The notes under the pieces were generated by a model. It made no database searches and had not been told where the DNA came from. It saw only the letters and a list, made by a program, of their open reading frames with translations. This document shows, in pieces, positions 11,207-21,752 of a DNA stretch of 64,000 nt. Position 1 is the stretch's first letter; each line of letters starts with the position of its first letter. The DNA is from Rosa chinensis. Taxonomy: Eukaryota; Streptophyta; Magnoliopsida; Rosales; Rosaceae. The DNA lies in NCBI RefSeq assembly GCF_002994745.2, contig NW_020126821.1, positions 248,001-312,000 on the forward strand. The letters run 5' to 3'. Made by a program: the position numbers and the translations under genes.

Positions 11207-14123
11207 TGTCACGCCCCTGATTTTACACACATGAAAATCGATATATATAACCCCATAATTATATATGCGTGAACGTCCAGTCATCAATACAAAATACCTG
11301 GAATCTTTTTCCCTTTAACTTACACAGATATTGATGCCCTGAACCCTCAAAGTTAATATAAACTCGCTCCATAGAGTTATATATTACAATGCTTACGAAA
11401 TAGATTGTCAACAACAAAATAAAACGTAAATGCAGCTCAGAGTAACTATACAACGGAAGTCCTTAATCAACGGTAAAGTTACAAAAATGGCATCCTACCG
11501 TAAAACCGCAAAGGCGCTACCTCCGCTTCAGCCCCGATTATCCTAACCTGCAGGATTAACCCCTACACCGTTTGAATAGTGTACCTGGTTGCCACACAAC
11601 AAACCCGGTAAGCTTTTGCAAGCCCGTATGAGTAACTCAAACCACACACAACTCACGCCAAAAATAAGGAAAACAACTCACGCTTTGATTCCTTAAAACA
11701 CGAAATAAAGGAGAATAACTCACACTTTAATTTCCTTTCAAATCGAAATAAAAGAAAGCAACTCACACCTTGTTTCCTTTTAAAACGAAACATAGAAAAC
11801 AACCCACACTTGAATTCTATCAATAAAACATAGAAAACAACGCACACCTTGAATTCTATCAGTTGTACCATAAGCGTACCCTAGAAAGCAACTCACACCT
11901 TGATTTCTATCAGTAAAACATAGAAAGCAACTCACTCCTTGATTTCTATCAGTAAAACATAGAAAACAACTCACACCTTGTTTCCTATCAAATGTACCAT
12001 TATCGTACCATAGAAAGCAACTCACACCTTGATTTCTATCAAAACGTTAATAAGGAAAACAACTCACACCTTGTCCCCTTAAAAACCATTAATAAGGAAG
12101 CAACTCACACCTTGTTCCCTAAAAATACGTAATGTCATGAGTTGTAAATAACCAATTCCCGTTACCCCATGAATTACCTATATGGCAGACAGATTAGAGC
12201 TCTAACTGAAAAACGTAACCACTCGTCCGGCCAAAGACGTGGTCACCTGGTATTCTGCCCAAGGTCTCAGACCTTCGATCCTCGGGCCGCAATGTCCCTT
12301 GGAGCAAAACATTAAAGGAGTCGCATCTGACCCAAAATGTTACACAAATCGCAACGCTTTTGAAAACAATCGAAATCAACATTTCCATAATTATTGTTTT
12401 CCGAAAAGCCATAACACAAAACAATAAAAAGCATCAATTCATGCCTATTGTTTTCATACCCAAATCTCAACACTTTTCTCAAATCTCAACGCTTTTCAAA
12501 ACAAATCGAAATCAATCATTTCCACAAATCATTTGTTTTCCAAAAGCCACACCCCAAAACAATAAAAAGCATCATTTCATGCATATTGTTTTCATAAATC
12601 CACAAACCACCCAAAACATATATATTTACTAATACATGAATACGTATGTATATATATACATCCCATAATATACATATATACACACGTAATCATCTACTCA
12701 AAAGTGCCACTAATACCATCTATAGTTTGCAGTTAACTAAATAACTCTCAAAATAATAAGGGTATTCCCGTTCGTGAAATGAACTTCGTGAGATTACTCA
12801 CCTCTGAATCCCACTGCGTCTTCTATACAGAACCGAACTAGTACACTATCACCAACAACTCGTCCAATTCACCTTCTAGAAGCACCTATTCACCAATGAT
12901 CTCAAATCAGTAACGATTCAGAACCAATTTTAAGTCCGAAACCCCTGTTTTGAACTAAAATCCCCAAAAGTGGCGCCAATCGAGGCAAAACCACATCCGA
13001 GACCTCCCGAAGTCTCTGGAATACGTCCACGATCGATGTGACCAAACCACAAGTCGATCGGACGCTCAAATCCTCACGGATAGAATAATCGATCGGTATG
13101 AAATTGCAAAAATCATAACAATTCCATACGAACTCCAAAATTTGCATATTATATATCGAAACGCTCGTATCAACGAGTAGAACATATATAATACCAAAAA
13201 CAGTTCCTTAAGTGGCCGGAACACCGCCGGAACACCGCCACAGACGGTGGTGCACCGCCGCCGGCCAAAAACTCATTATTTCACAAAACTCCCAACATCA
13301 AAAAGCTTCATCTAAGCATGCTTGTGAATTCTCATAACTGGATCGAAGTCAGAAAACAAGCCTAAGGGATCGAAAACTACCTCACAAGCCGTGAACAGTG
13401 ATCTAATCCGAGTTGATCGAAGTTTCACGTGAATCGATCCAAACAACCACCAAGGATCGATCGGCGAGCTTGTTCTGAACTCAACCCAAGAAAATCGAAG
13501 CCGTGCCGACGTCGGAACTGTGTTTTCCGGTCGGGTCCGATTTCTCCAGTCTGCACCGCCTTGAACTGCCACCGAGACGGAGAATCGCCGTAAGAGAACA
13601 CCAGAGGGACGACCAGACGGAGGAGACGACCCTGCTGGCCAAGTTTCAAGGCCGGAGACCGCCGCAGTTGGCCGGAAAAGTCGGGTCGGATCGGCCGGGT
13701 TCGGGTCGGGTCAGGCGGTTTTCTTCGATACTGAGGGAGCGGACGAGAGAGAAGAGAGAGAGAAAAAAGGCTTCCGGAAAAGGAAATGAGGAAATGAAAA
13801 TATATTTCTGATTTTTCCTATATATACTAAAATGGAAACTTTTTCCAATAGCCATAACTTCCTCATACGAACTCCGATTCTCGCGTTCCACATGTCCACG
13901 AACTCGTATCGACGCGCTCTACAACTTTCGTGCAGGAAGTTTTCGGAGAATCCCAACGAATAAAAAGTCAACCTTTGGCAACCCCCCCTAAAACCATATT
14001 CTTCAATTAATTATTCGCCCGAAACACTTCCGCTCCATCCACGAGCCACGAAACCGTCCAATAGTTATAAAATTAATTCCGGAAAATCCTCGGAAAATAA
14101 TTACGAATTTCCGGGGCATCACA
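11207..14123 (-). mobile_element. Solo LTR F: Tekay/Del-like, reverse orientation (2917 bp)
   Basis: On the minus strand it begins TGTGATGCCCCGGAAATTCG and ends ...AGGGGCGTGACA. The start resembles the LTR of element Y (TGTAATGCCCC). It is flanked by CGCAC on both sides and has no PBS, polypurine tract or coding frame, so it is a solo LTR. It holds a hairpin array at 11665-12120, a GC-rich segment around 13200-13760 and a minus-strand TATATATA run at 13819-13826. Several frames of 70-100 codons in the GC-rich part look like chance. Confidence 0.88.
11665..12120 (-). repeat. Array of eleven hairpins with constant loop and changing stems in F
   Basis: About eleven units, 38-52 bp apart, share a core close to GCAACTCACACCTTGA (plus-strand reading). 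Each core is bracketed by self-complementary arms that change between units. Unit 1 is TAAGGAA/TTCCTTA (11665-11671 with 11689-11695). Units 4 and 5 are ATAGAA/TTCTAT. Unit 6 is TAGAAA/TTTCTA (11882-11887 with 11904-11909). Units 7 and 9 are ATAGAAA/TTTCTAT (11920-11926 with 11943-11949; 12010-12016 with 12033-12039). Unit 10 is TAAGG/CCTTA. Units 2, 3, 8 and 11 carry one wobble, bulge or mismatch. Confidence 0.82.
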
Positions 14124-14375
14124 CGCACAAAGGCCCAAGAACTCTCAAGAGGTTATGAATTTCGGCAAATGGATAAAGGCCCATGGAAATTAGGGTTTGT
14201 GACACATGAGAGATATTTTTGGAGAATATATATGTGTTTGCCGTAAAATACAAAGAGGAAAAGGAGGAGGCAACATGAAAATCTGAAAATATAATTGAAG
14301 ATTTTGATTGGAGTAATTCAAGGGAGATTTTTAAGGGCAAAGAGATATTCTTGGAAGATTTAAATGTGATTTTTG

Positions 14376-14564
14376 GCCGAAAATGGTGAAGCAAATCAGC
14401 ATTTATTTATGGAATTTCGGCAATTACTTTCCCAAGGATATTTGTGGCCGAAATTGGTGAAGCAAATCAGAATTTATTTATGGAATTTCGGCAATTACTC
14501 TCTCCTAAGATATTCTTGGCCGAAATTAATGAAGAAAATCAGAAAATCCTTATATAATTTCGGC
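14376..14564 (+). repeat. Three tandem GCCGAAATT...AATTTCGGC hairpins in the U3 of A
   Basis: The arms are 14376-14384 with 14413-14421 (one mismatch), 14447-14455 with 14484-14492, and 14519-14527 with 14556-14564. The last two are perfect 9-bp stems with 28-nt loops. The loops share a GAAG/AAATCAG core. The same trio occurs in the 3' LTR of A near 47200-47390, and single versions occur in all other LTRs of the family. Confidence 0.75.
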
Positions 14565-14749
14565 AAGGATATATATTAAAGGAATTTAGGGAATTAATTT
14601 GGAGAGTTTTGATTGGTTAGATGACACACCAAGGCTTACTTGGCATTCTACGATTGGTTGGACCACATCACAAGGCTTACTTGGCATCATACCATTGGTT
14701 GAAGTGATGTGGAAATTTCTGATTGCTTGGAGAACCCTAGCCGTGCCCC

Positions 14750-14757
14750 TATATATA
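14750..14757 (+). promoter_or_regulatory. TATA box of the element A 5' LTR
   Basis: TATATATA in the context GCCCCTATATATACTC matches the position of CCCCTATATAA in the other LTRs (17687, 18842, 26415, 35185, 42797, 58474). This shared site probably sets the transcription start in the middle of each LTR. Confidence 0.6.
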
Positions 14758-15906
14758 CTCACTTCCTCTAGATGTCAAAGGTTCCTCTCCCCCATACAAT
14801 TTACACTTTAGAAAAAATTCAGAAAAGTTCTTAGCATAGCCATGAGTTTCTCCATCCTCTAGTCATCTCCATGAGTTCAAGCAAGGCCAAGGGAGAAGAA
14901 GCATAGCCGTGAGCATCCATCATCCATCTCCAACCTTGAAGCTTGCTTTCGAGATTCAAGAGACCACCACATCAATCGTTCATCACCATCTCCATCTCAC
15001 GGTGTAATCCGATTCTCCTTTGTAACCTTTGCTTTGAATTTCGTTGGTTATGAACTAGTTGACATATGTGTTTGAACAAATATTAATTTCTGGAATTTTT
15101 ATGATTAATTGAGAATTTTCAGATTCATATTATTGTGATTCGAGAGTTGCTTATGTGGGTTTGTTTAATTAAATTTGCGTTATAGATAACTTTTGTATTT
15201 TAATCTTATGTGGTTGCAAACACTTAGGGTTTCGATATAATTGGTGCTAGGTTTAAGAACATGAAATCGACTTTTCGTTTTGTGTAAACTTGAATCAAAG
15301 TAGTAAAGGTTTTGTACAAAGATCGAATTTAATTAACGAGGATTGCAATTAGGTGGACTTTTCCATACTAAGTTGTACACTTGAGTTGATAGCCTTTCTC
15401 TATGTGTAATGCGTTAAACATGACATGATTGACTAGCTTTCTAGGGTTTGATTGCATGTTTGATAGGATTAATCTAGGTGCTTTCGCTTAGGTTAATTAG
15501 CATTGAAAAGTAAAAAATGGGAATTCATTTGCTTTTACATGATCAACTCCTTTCTCATGACTTAGATGAACAATATTAGGGTTTGAGTCAATTTTATTCA
15601 TATGTTTCGATTTTGATCTTTGTTCTCTCATTCCATTCGTATTTTTATGTTTTTGCATTTTAATTGTTTTGTTAACTTAGTTTTATTTTCGAAAAACCAA
15701 AAACAAAATCGCCCCTTTTCGTGTACAATGTTTATAGTTGTGAATATCTTTGTGAATATTATACTTTGTTTTAATTTTAATTGTTTGTTTGTCCTACATT
15801 GACAGGTGTACCCTCAATCCCCGGAATAGAACGATCCCTATTTATTACGTACTACTAATGACATTTCAGGGTTAAATTATGCGCTTGCTTTAGCTGCATC
15901 AATTTT

Positions 15907-15927
15907 TGGCGCCATTGTCGGGGATTG
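15907..15927 (+). other. Primer-binding site of element A, with two changes
   Basis: TGGCGCCATTGTCGGGGATT is the tRNA-Asp-type site with G-to-A and C-to-T changes relative to the other four copies. Both changes look like deamination of methylated cytosine. The copy is probably impaired in reverse transcription now, although the element had clearly moved before. Confidence 0.75.
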
Positions 15928-16497
15928 AAAAATTACTTGTTAAATATGTAAATATTTGTTTTGTTTATATGTTGTGTTCGAAAAAAATAAAAAATAAAAA
16001 ATAAAAAAATAATTTACTTGTTAATTGTTTGTAATTCTCTTAATTGTTAGTTAATTAGTTAATTAGTTAATTAATTACTTAGGTTGTTATTTATATTATT
16101 GAATACGAATTTTAATTGTGAGTTGTAAATTAAAGAAGGAATAGGTGAAGTCTTGTTTATTAATATTGGCCTAAACCCCTTATTCGTACCTAGTCCAGGT
16201 CCCTTAAGGTTGAGGGCGGCCTTTATTAACATTCATTGAACTGTCTTCACACTTAGAATCTTTTTCATCCAAGTAAGTATAGCCTATGTGGGATGGTGTC
16301 TAGGAAGGGGACAACGCTCATGACTGGTTCTTGAATCCAGAAGTGCTTACAAATGGGCCTAAACCACAATGTGGGAGTAGCTCATGCCAAAATGGATTTT
16401 ACCTCTCGTGGTCGCCCTCCCCTACCTGGCCATTTCAGTAAGGTTGCCCAAAGGATGTAGGAGAGATTTGGTGTCTAGACGACTATACTTGGGCCGC

Positions 16498-16502
16498 ACG
16501 TC
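16498..16502. repeat. Target-site duplication ACGTC of element B
   Basis: ACGTC before the first LTR (16498-16502) is repeated after the third LTR (43946-43950). No such pair flanks the middle LTR, so the whole three-LTR structure sits in one insertion site. Confidence 0.92.
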
Positions 16503-17686
16503 TGATAGGAGCATTTTAATGCGACGTTTTAACTGCATTTCCCTACATTTTCTGCGTTATTTCCTTAATAAAACCCTGTTTAGGAAAGTTTCCATTCTTT
16601 GATTGGGAAAGTTCCTATTTGTAGAAAGTTTCTATTTTCGGTAGTTTCTATTTTTCATTTTTAGAAAGTTTCCCATTTTCAGTTTAGGAAAGTTGCCATT
16701 TTTCATTTTAGGAAAGTTTCTATTTTTCTTACTAGTTTCTATTTTCAGGTCCTTGTCACAAATGAGCTAAAATGAGCTCACAAATGGAGAGAGAAGATAG
16801 CCAACGTTGGAGGGAGACAAGATGAAGTACAAAGGGAAGCACAAATGAGCAGAAATGAAGAAAAGAAGTTTTCCTAGTCCAACCAGGAAACCCGGTCCAG
16901 AAAAGGAAAGCTTGCCAAAACAAGACTCTTGAGCCAATCATGAATGGAGATCGAATTAATAAAGTGACATGGCATGAGAGAAGCTTCTTGAAGACTCTAG
17001 ATGATGACATGGCATAGAGGTGACGCATGGAGGCCCAAAAACTCTCAAGACTTGTTGGATTTTCGGCTACTTGGATAAAAGCCCACAAAGGCCCATGGAA
17101 CTAGGGTTTGCGACGCAAACCCTAGCCCTAAAGATGTTTTGCCGTGAAATCCTAGAGAGAAACAAGGAAGATGACGTGGAAAATCAGAAAATAATAAGAA
17201 GATTTCGGTGGAGATTTTCTAGGGAGATTTTCTTGGAATGAGATATTCTTGGAAGAGTTATCTTGAGCCTTTGCCGTTTAAAGAGAGAGAGAAGCTAGGG
17301 ATTGCCGTGAGAAATACAAGGAAGGAGAGAGAATTGCCGTGTGAATTAAAGAAGAACCTAGAAGATTTCGGCAAAGATATTTTCTAAGAGAGTTTTAAGG
17401 AAAGAGAAAAAGGTGGGAACCAAGAAACGGCTAAAAAGGAGTCTAGATTCATTCCTAGAATTCCTAAAGGAAGTTGGCCGAAATTAAACAAGAAAAATCA
17501 GAAATTATCTCAAGGAATTTCGGCAATATTTCTAGGGAATTAAAAGAGAATTTTGTGATTGGTTGCACCACCTCATAGGGCTTATGTGGCAAGCTATCAT
17601 TGGAGGAAACTATGTGGCATTTTCAGATTAATTCCATGGAAAATAAAGAAGAAATTCACGGCTTGGAGACCAAGTTGGCCGTCCCC

Positions 17687-17693
17687 TATATAA
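17687..17693 (+). promoter_or_regulatory. TATA box of LTR b, separated from its start site by element C
   Basis: TATATAA in the context CCCCTATATAAC. Element C inserted directly after it, so the sequence that would hold the transcription start (resuming at 27586, CTCCCCTCTTCTC) is now about 9.9 kb away. The 5' promoter of B is therefore broken, although LTR d of element C points into B. Confidence 0.65.
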
Positions 17694-17694
17694 C
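17690..17694. repeat. Target-site duplication ATAAC of element C
   Basis: ATAAC at 17690-17694 is repeated at 27581-27585. LTRs e and f have the uninterrupted site with a single ATAAC. Confidence 0.95.
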
Positions 17695-20007
17695 TGATAG
17701 GAGCATTTTAATGCGACGTTTTACTTGTTTTTCCCTGCATTTCTTGCGTTATTTCCTTAATAAAACCTTGTTTAGGAAAGTTTCCATTCTTTGATTGGGA
17801 AAGTTCCTATTTGTAGAAAGTTTCTATTTTTGTAGTTTCTATTTATCTTTTTTAGTAAGTTTCCATTTTCGGTAGTTTCTATTTTTCATTTTTAGAAAGT
17901 TTCCCATTTTCATTTTAGGAAAGTTTCTATTTTTCTTATTAGTTTCTATTTTCAGGACCTCCGAGCTAGAAAGTGGAAATGAACTCATAAATGGAGAGAG
18001 GAGCTTGCGAACACCAAGGGGAGCAAAAAATGAAGAACAATGAGCCACAGAAATGAGCAGAAATGAAGAAAAGAAGTTTTCCTGGTCCAACCAGGAAACC
18101 CTGCGAAAAGGAGGAAAGCTTACCCATAAAGTTTCCAACGTTATCATGAAAAAGAAATGGAAAAATGAAGTGTTATGACGTTGGAAGGTGACAAGGCTTG
18201 AAGTTGAAGCAACAAGGCCCAAGAACTCTCAAGACTCATTGGACTTTCGGCAAATTGGATCCAAGGCCCATGAAGCCCATACATTTAGGGTTTATGACGC
18301 ATGAATAAACCCTAGGGGAGTGTTGCCGTTCAAAGCAAGAGAAAAACAAGGAAAGTGGCGTGAAAATCAGAATTATATGTGGAGATTTCCTAGGGAGATT
18401 TTCTAGGGCTATTTTTATGGAAAGGAAATATATTTGGAGACCTACCTAGAGAATTTGCCGTGAGAAATACAAGGAAGGAGAGAGATTTGCCGTGATAATC
18501 ATGAAGAAACCCTAGAGATTTCGGCAAGAGATATTCAAGGGAGAAAATAAAGGAAAGCCAAAGTGTGAAGACCAAGAAACGGCTAAAAAGGAGTCTAGAT
18601 TCATCCCTAGAATTCCTAAAGGAAGTTGGCCGAAATTAAACTAGAAAAAAAATCAGAAATTATCTCAAGGTATTTCGGCAAGATTTCTAGGGAATTAAAA
18701 GAGAATTTTGTGATTGGTTGGACCACCTCATAGGGCTTATGTGGCAAGCTATCATTGGAGGAAACTATGTGGCATTTTCAGATTAATTCCATGGGAAATA
18801 AAGAAGAAATTCACGGCATGGAGACCTAGGAGGACGTCCCCTATATAATCTCCCCTCTTCTCAACGTTTTAGAGTTCCTAGTTCCCACTTTTGCGTTTAC
18901 ACTTTGAGAAAAAAATCAGAAAACTCTCTCTAGCTTAGCCGTGCTCCTCTCCATCCTCTAGGGCAACCACGAAGTGCAAGCAAGGCCAAGGAAGAAGAAG
19001 ACAAGCCGTGCACACCATCCACCCTCCACCTTGAAGATTGCTTTCGAAATTCAAGAGACCACATCATCACTTCATTCATCTCATCTTCATCACGGTGTAA
19101 TCCGATTCTCCTTGTACCTTTGCTTTGTATTTTCGTTGGTTTTGCCTTAGTTGACACATATGTATGAACAAGTATTGTTTTCTGAAATTTTATGATGAAT
19201 TGTTAATTTTCAGATTCATATATTGCGATTTATGGTTGCTTTTGTGTGAGTGTTTGATTAAATTTGCATGATAGATAACTTTTGTATTTTAATCTTATGT
19301 GGTTGCAAACACTTAGGGTTTCGATATAATTGGTGCTACGAATTTAAGAACATGAACCAACTTTTTGGTTTTGTGTTCTTGGATCGATAAGTAGTAAAGG
19401 TTTTGTACAAAAACCGAATTTAATCAAAGAAGATTGCAATTAGGTGGACTTTTTCATACTAAGTTGCACATTTGAGTTGATAGCCTTTCTAGGTGCTTAA
19501 TGCATTAAACATGACATGATTGACTAGCTTTCTAGGGTTTGATTGCATGTTTGATAGGATTAATCTAGGTGCTTTCGCTTAGGTTAATTAGCATTGAAAG
19601 TAAAATATGGGAAATTGTTTGCTTTTGAACGTTTCACATGATCAACTCCTCTTGCATGACTATGATGAACAATGATGAACTTGAATCAATTTTAATCATG
19701 AGTTTCGACTTTGATCTTTGTTCCTACATCCCATTTGTATTTTTATGTTTTTGCATTTTAATTATTCTTTACTTAGATTTTATTTTCGAACTAGAAAACC
19801 AAAAACCAAAATAATCCCCCCTTTTTGTAAATATGTTTATATTTTGTTATATTTTTGTAAATATTATACTTTGTTTTAATTTTAATTGTTTAATTGTTTG
19901 ACAATGACAGGTGTACCCTCAATCCCCGGAATAGAACGATCCCTATTTACTTTATACTACTAATGACATTTCAGGGTTAAATTGGTCGCTCGATAAAAGC
20001 GACATCA
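17695..20007 (+). repeat. 5' LTR of element C (c)
   Basis: It runs from TGATAGGAGCATTTTAATGC to GCGACATCA. The U3 carries about nine GAAAGTTTC/AGTTTCTATTTT units (17770-17955). One GCCGAAATT-type hairpin lies at about 18628-18680. Bases 19271-19338 match the LTR subtype of element A, while the flanks match element B, so this LTR is a patchwork. Confidence 0.93.
18842..18849 (+). promoter_or_regulatory. TATA box of the element C 5' LTR
   Basis: TATATAAT in CCCCTATATAATCTCCCC, 1147 bp into the LTR. The corresponding site in the 3' LTR is 26415-26422. Transcription would start about 30 bp downstream and read the gag body. Confidence 0.6.
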
Positions 20008-20012
20008 ATTTT

Positions 20013-20033
20013 TGGCGCCGTTGCCGGGGATTG
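20013..20033 (+). other. Primer-binding site of element C (tRNA-Asp type)
   Basis: TGGCGCCGTTGCCGGGGATT lies 5 bp after the LTR end and is identical to that of X, B and E. Confidence 0.85.
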
Positions 20034-20084
20034 AAAAATCACTTGTTAAATATGTGAATATGTGTTTTGTTTATATTGTGACCG

Positions 20085-20119
<35 letters not shown>

Positions 20120-20810
20120 ACTTGTTAATTATTTTGTTTATAATTGTCGAAAATTAGTAATTACTTATTTAGGTTGTTATTTTTATTGTCGAATACGAAT
20201 TTTAATTGTGAGTTGTAAATTAAAGAAGGAATAGGTGAAGTCGTGTTTATTAATATTGGCCTAAACCCCTTATTGGTACCTAGTCCAGGTCCCTTAAGGT
20301 TGAGGGCGGCCTTTATTAACATTCATTGAACTGTCTTCACACTTAGGACCTTTTATATCCAAGTAAGTATAGCCTATGTGGGATGGTGTCTAGGAAGGGG
20401 ACAACGCTCATGACTGGTTCTTGAATCCAGAAGTGCGTGCAAATGAGCCTAAACCACAATGTGGGAGTAGCTCATGCCAAAATGGATTCTACCTCTCGTG
20501 GTCGCCCTCCCCTACCTGGCCATTTCAGTAAGGTTGCCCAAAGGATGTAGGAGAGACTTAGTGTCTTGACGATTATACTTGGGCCGCACGTCCACTTGAT
20601 TTACCGCTTGGAATTTAATTCGAAATCAATGGTATTTATAACAAAAGAAAATGTTGTGATGCACCTAAGGTATATTGGATTAAACATAGTCTTGAAAAGG
20701 GTAGCTGTTTCAGCCCCATTGCACATCGAGACTCCCTGTTCCCGTACCTAAGTGTTGAAAATAATTGTAAAGAAAAGGAAAGAATAGAAGTAATTTTACT
20801 TAATTTCGTG

Positions 20811-20851
<41 letters not shown>

Positions 20852-21752
20852 AGATAATTAGATGTGAATAGTGACGTTTTGTTTGTTTGTGTGAAAGTTT
20901 TGTGTAAATGGTGTCTAATCTTGTTAAACAAAGGAAATGTAAAGAATTAATTATAAATATTGTTAAATTCTTGATTTATTATAAGTGTGTAAATTCGTAT
21001 GAGTAGATAACGGCCCTTTTGTTAATATTGGCCTTAACCCTTCATTAGTGCCTTTCTGAGGTCTTATGAGGTTGAGGGCGGCTTTTATTAACATTTGGAG
21101 AACTGTCTAACACATGAGTTCTTTTCAAGCTGAGTAAGGGGCATATAGGTGGTGTCTTAGGTTGAGACCCTGGGTGATGGGTTCAAATTGGATCTCAGAG
21201 ACACTATAGACTGTGCGTAAACCACAATGTGGGAGTAGCCAATAGGGGCCTAAACCTCAATGAGGGAGTAGCCTCCGTAGTGTCACCAAAATGAGTCCTC
21301 CCTCTCACTTACCTCTTAATCTGGCCATCTAGCCTTCTGAAACAAAGGAAAGCGACTTATGTCTAGACGACTATCCCTAGATCGTATCTCACCAATAGTA
21401 GTGGTTTCTATTGGGCTCGACTTACAACTTGTAATCAATTGAGATATTAACTTTATTTTGTAAAGATAATAAGATACTTGAACATAACCTCCACTTGTAA
21501 ATTGTGTGATTTGTACTTTCTATACTTGTATAAACTTCTTACGTGGTTTATTTGTGAAAAGATTGTGGATAGTTTTTAATTTATACTCTATTTTATACTT
21601 GTATAAATCATAAATAGTAAAGTCATGAATAGTAACTTGTGAATAGTGACTCGTGAATAGTAAAGTTGATGTATCAATCACTAATTTGTAATTAGCTCAC
21701 TTTATACTTTGCTAACTTCTTTGAATTTTGATGATGTTCAGGATTCCTATGA
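20034..21752 (+). other. Leader of element C: two related modules and two poly(A) tracts
   Basis: About 1.7 kb separates the PBS from gag. Module 1 (about 20244-20592) and module 2 (about 21016-21390) share ordered motifs: TTAATATTGGCC, GTTGAGGGCGGC then TTTATTAACATT, GAACTGTCT, ACCACAATGTGGGAGTAGC and a final GACTAT-type end. Pure A tracts lie at 20085-20117 and 20811-20849. Short TGAATAGT repeats lie at 21605-21665. A small frame (21749-21769, six codons) overlaps the gag start in another frame, and a TTCAG acceptor-like site lies at 21737-21741. Confidence 0.72.

Larger units (their letters stand above)
10664..15901 (+). repeat. 5' LTR of element A, split by solo LTR F
   Basis: LTR sequence occupies 10664-11206 and 14129-15901. 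It starts TGATAGGAGCATTTTAATGC and ends GCTGCATCA. It contains the U3 array of GAAAGTTTC units (about 10740-10900), three GCCGAAATT hairpins (14376-14564), a TATA run at 14750 and the conserved U5 end. The uninterrupted arrangement is confirmed by the 3' LTR copy at 46411, where the sequence on the two sides of F is contiguous. Confidence 0.9.
15902..16502 (+). other. Element A body, left part: PBS and leader module 1
   Basis: An A-rich spacer follows the LTR. Then comes the first leader module (about 16151-16502), which matches module 1 of elements B, C and E and contains the shared motifs TTAATATTGGCC, GAGGGCGGCC, CACAATGTGGGAGTAGC and TAGACGACTAT. Element B inserted at the very end of this module, after GGGCCGCACGTC. 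Confidence 0.75.
16503..17694 (+). repeat. Element B first LTR (b), left part, up to the insertion of C
   Basis: This part runs from TGATAGGAGC to the TATATAAC at the insertion point of element C; the LTR resumes at 27586. It has A at 16769, T at 16938 and C at 17111, where both other LTRs of B have G, C and T. Confidence 0.93.

Noticed and set aside
13312..13891. Overlapping frames of 74-102 codons in the GC-rich part of solo LTR F
   Set aside because: Frames on both strands overlap and have no domain. GC-rich sequence has few stop codons by chance.
16756..17088. A frame of 110 codons on the minus strand inside the LTRs of B (also 34254-34586 and 41866-42198)
   Set aside because: It is LTR noncoding sequence with low-complexity F/S-rich translation, and it is not kept in the LTRs of A, C or E.
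20013..20033. A tRNA-Asp gene fragment
   Set aside because: Only the 3' acceptor-end complement is present, next to an LTR end. It is a primer-binding site, not a tRNA gene.
20811..20849. The poly(A) tract as the tail of a SINE, LINE or processed pseudogene
   Set aside because: It is at the same internal position in every element copy and has no retroposon sequence or target duplication around it.
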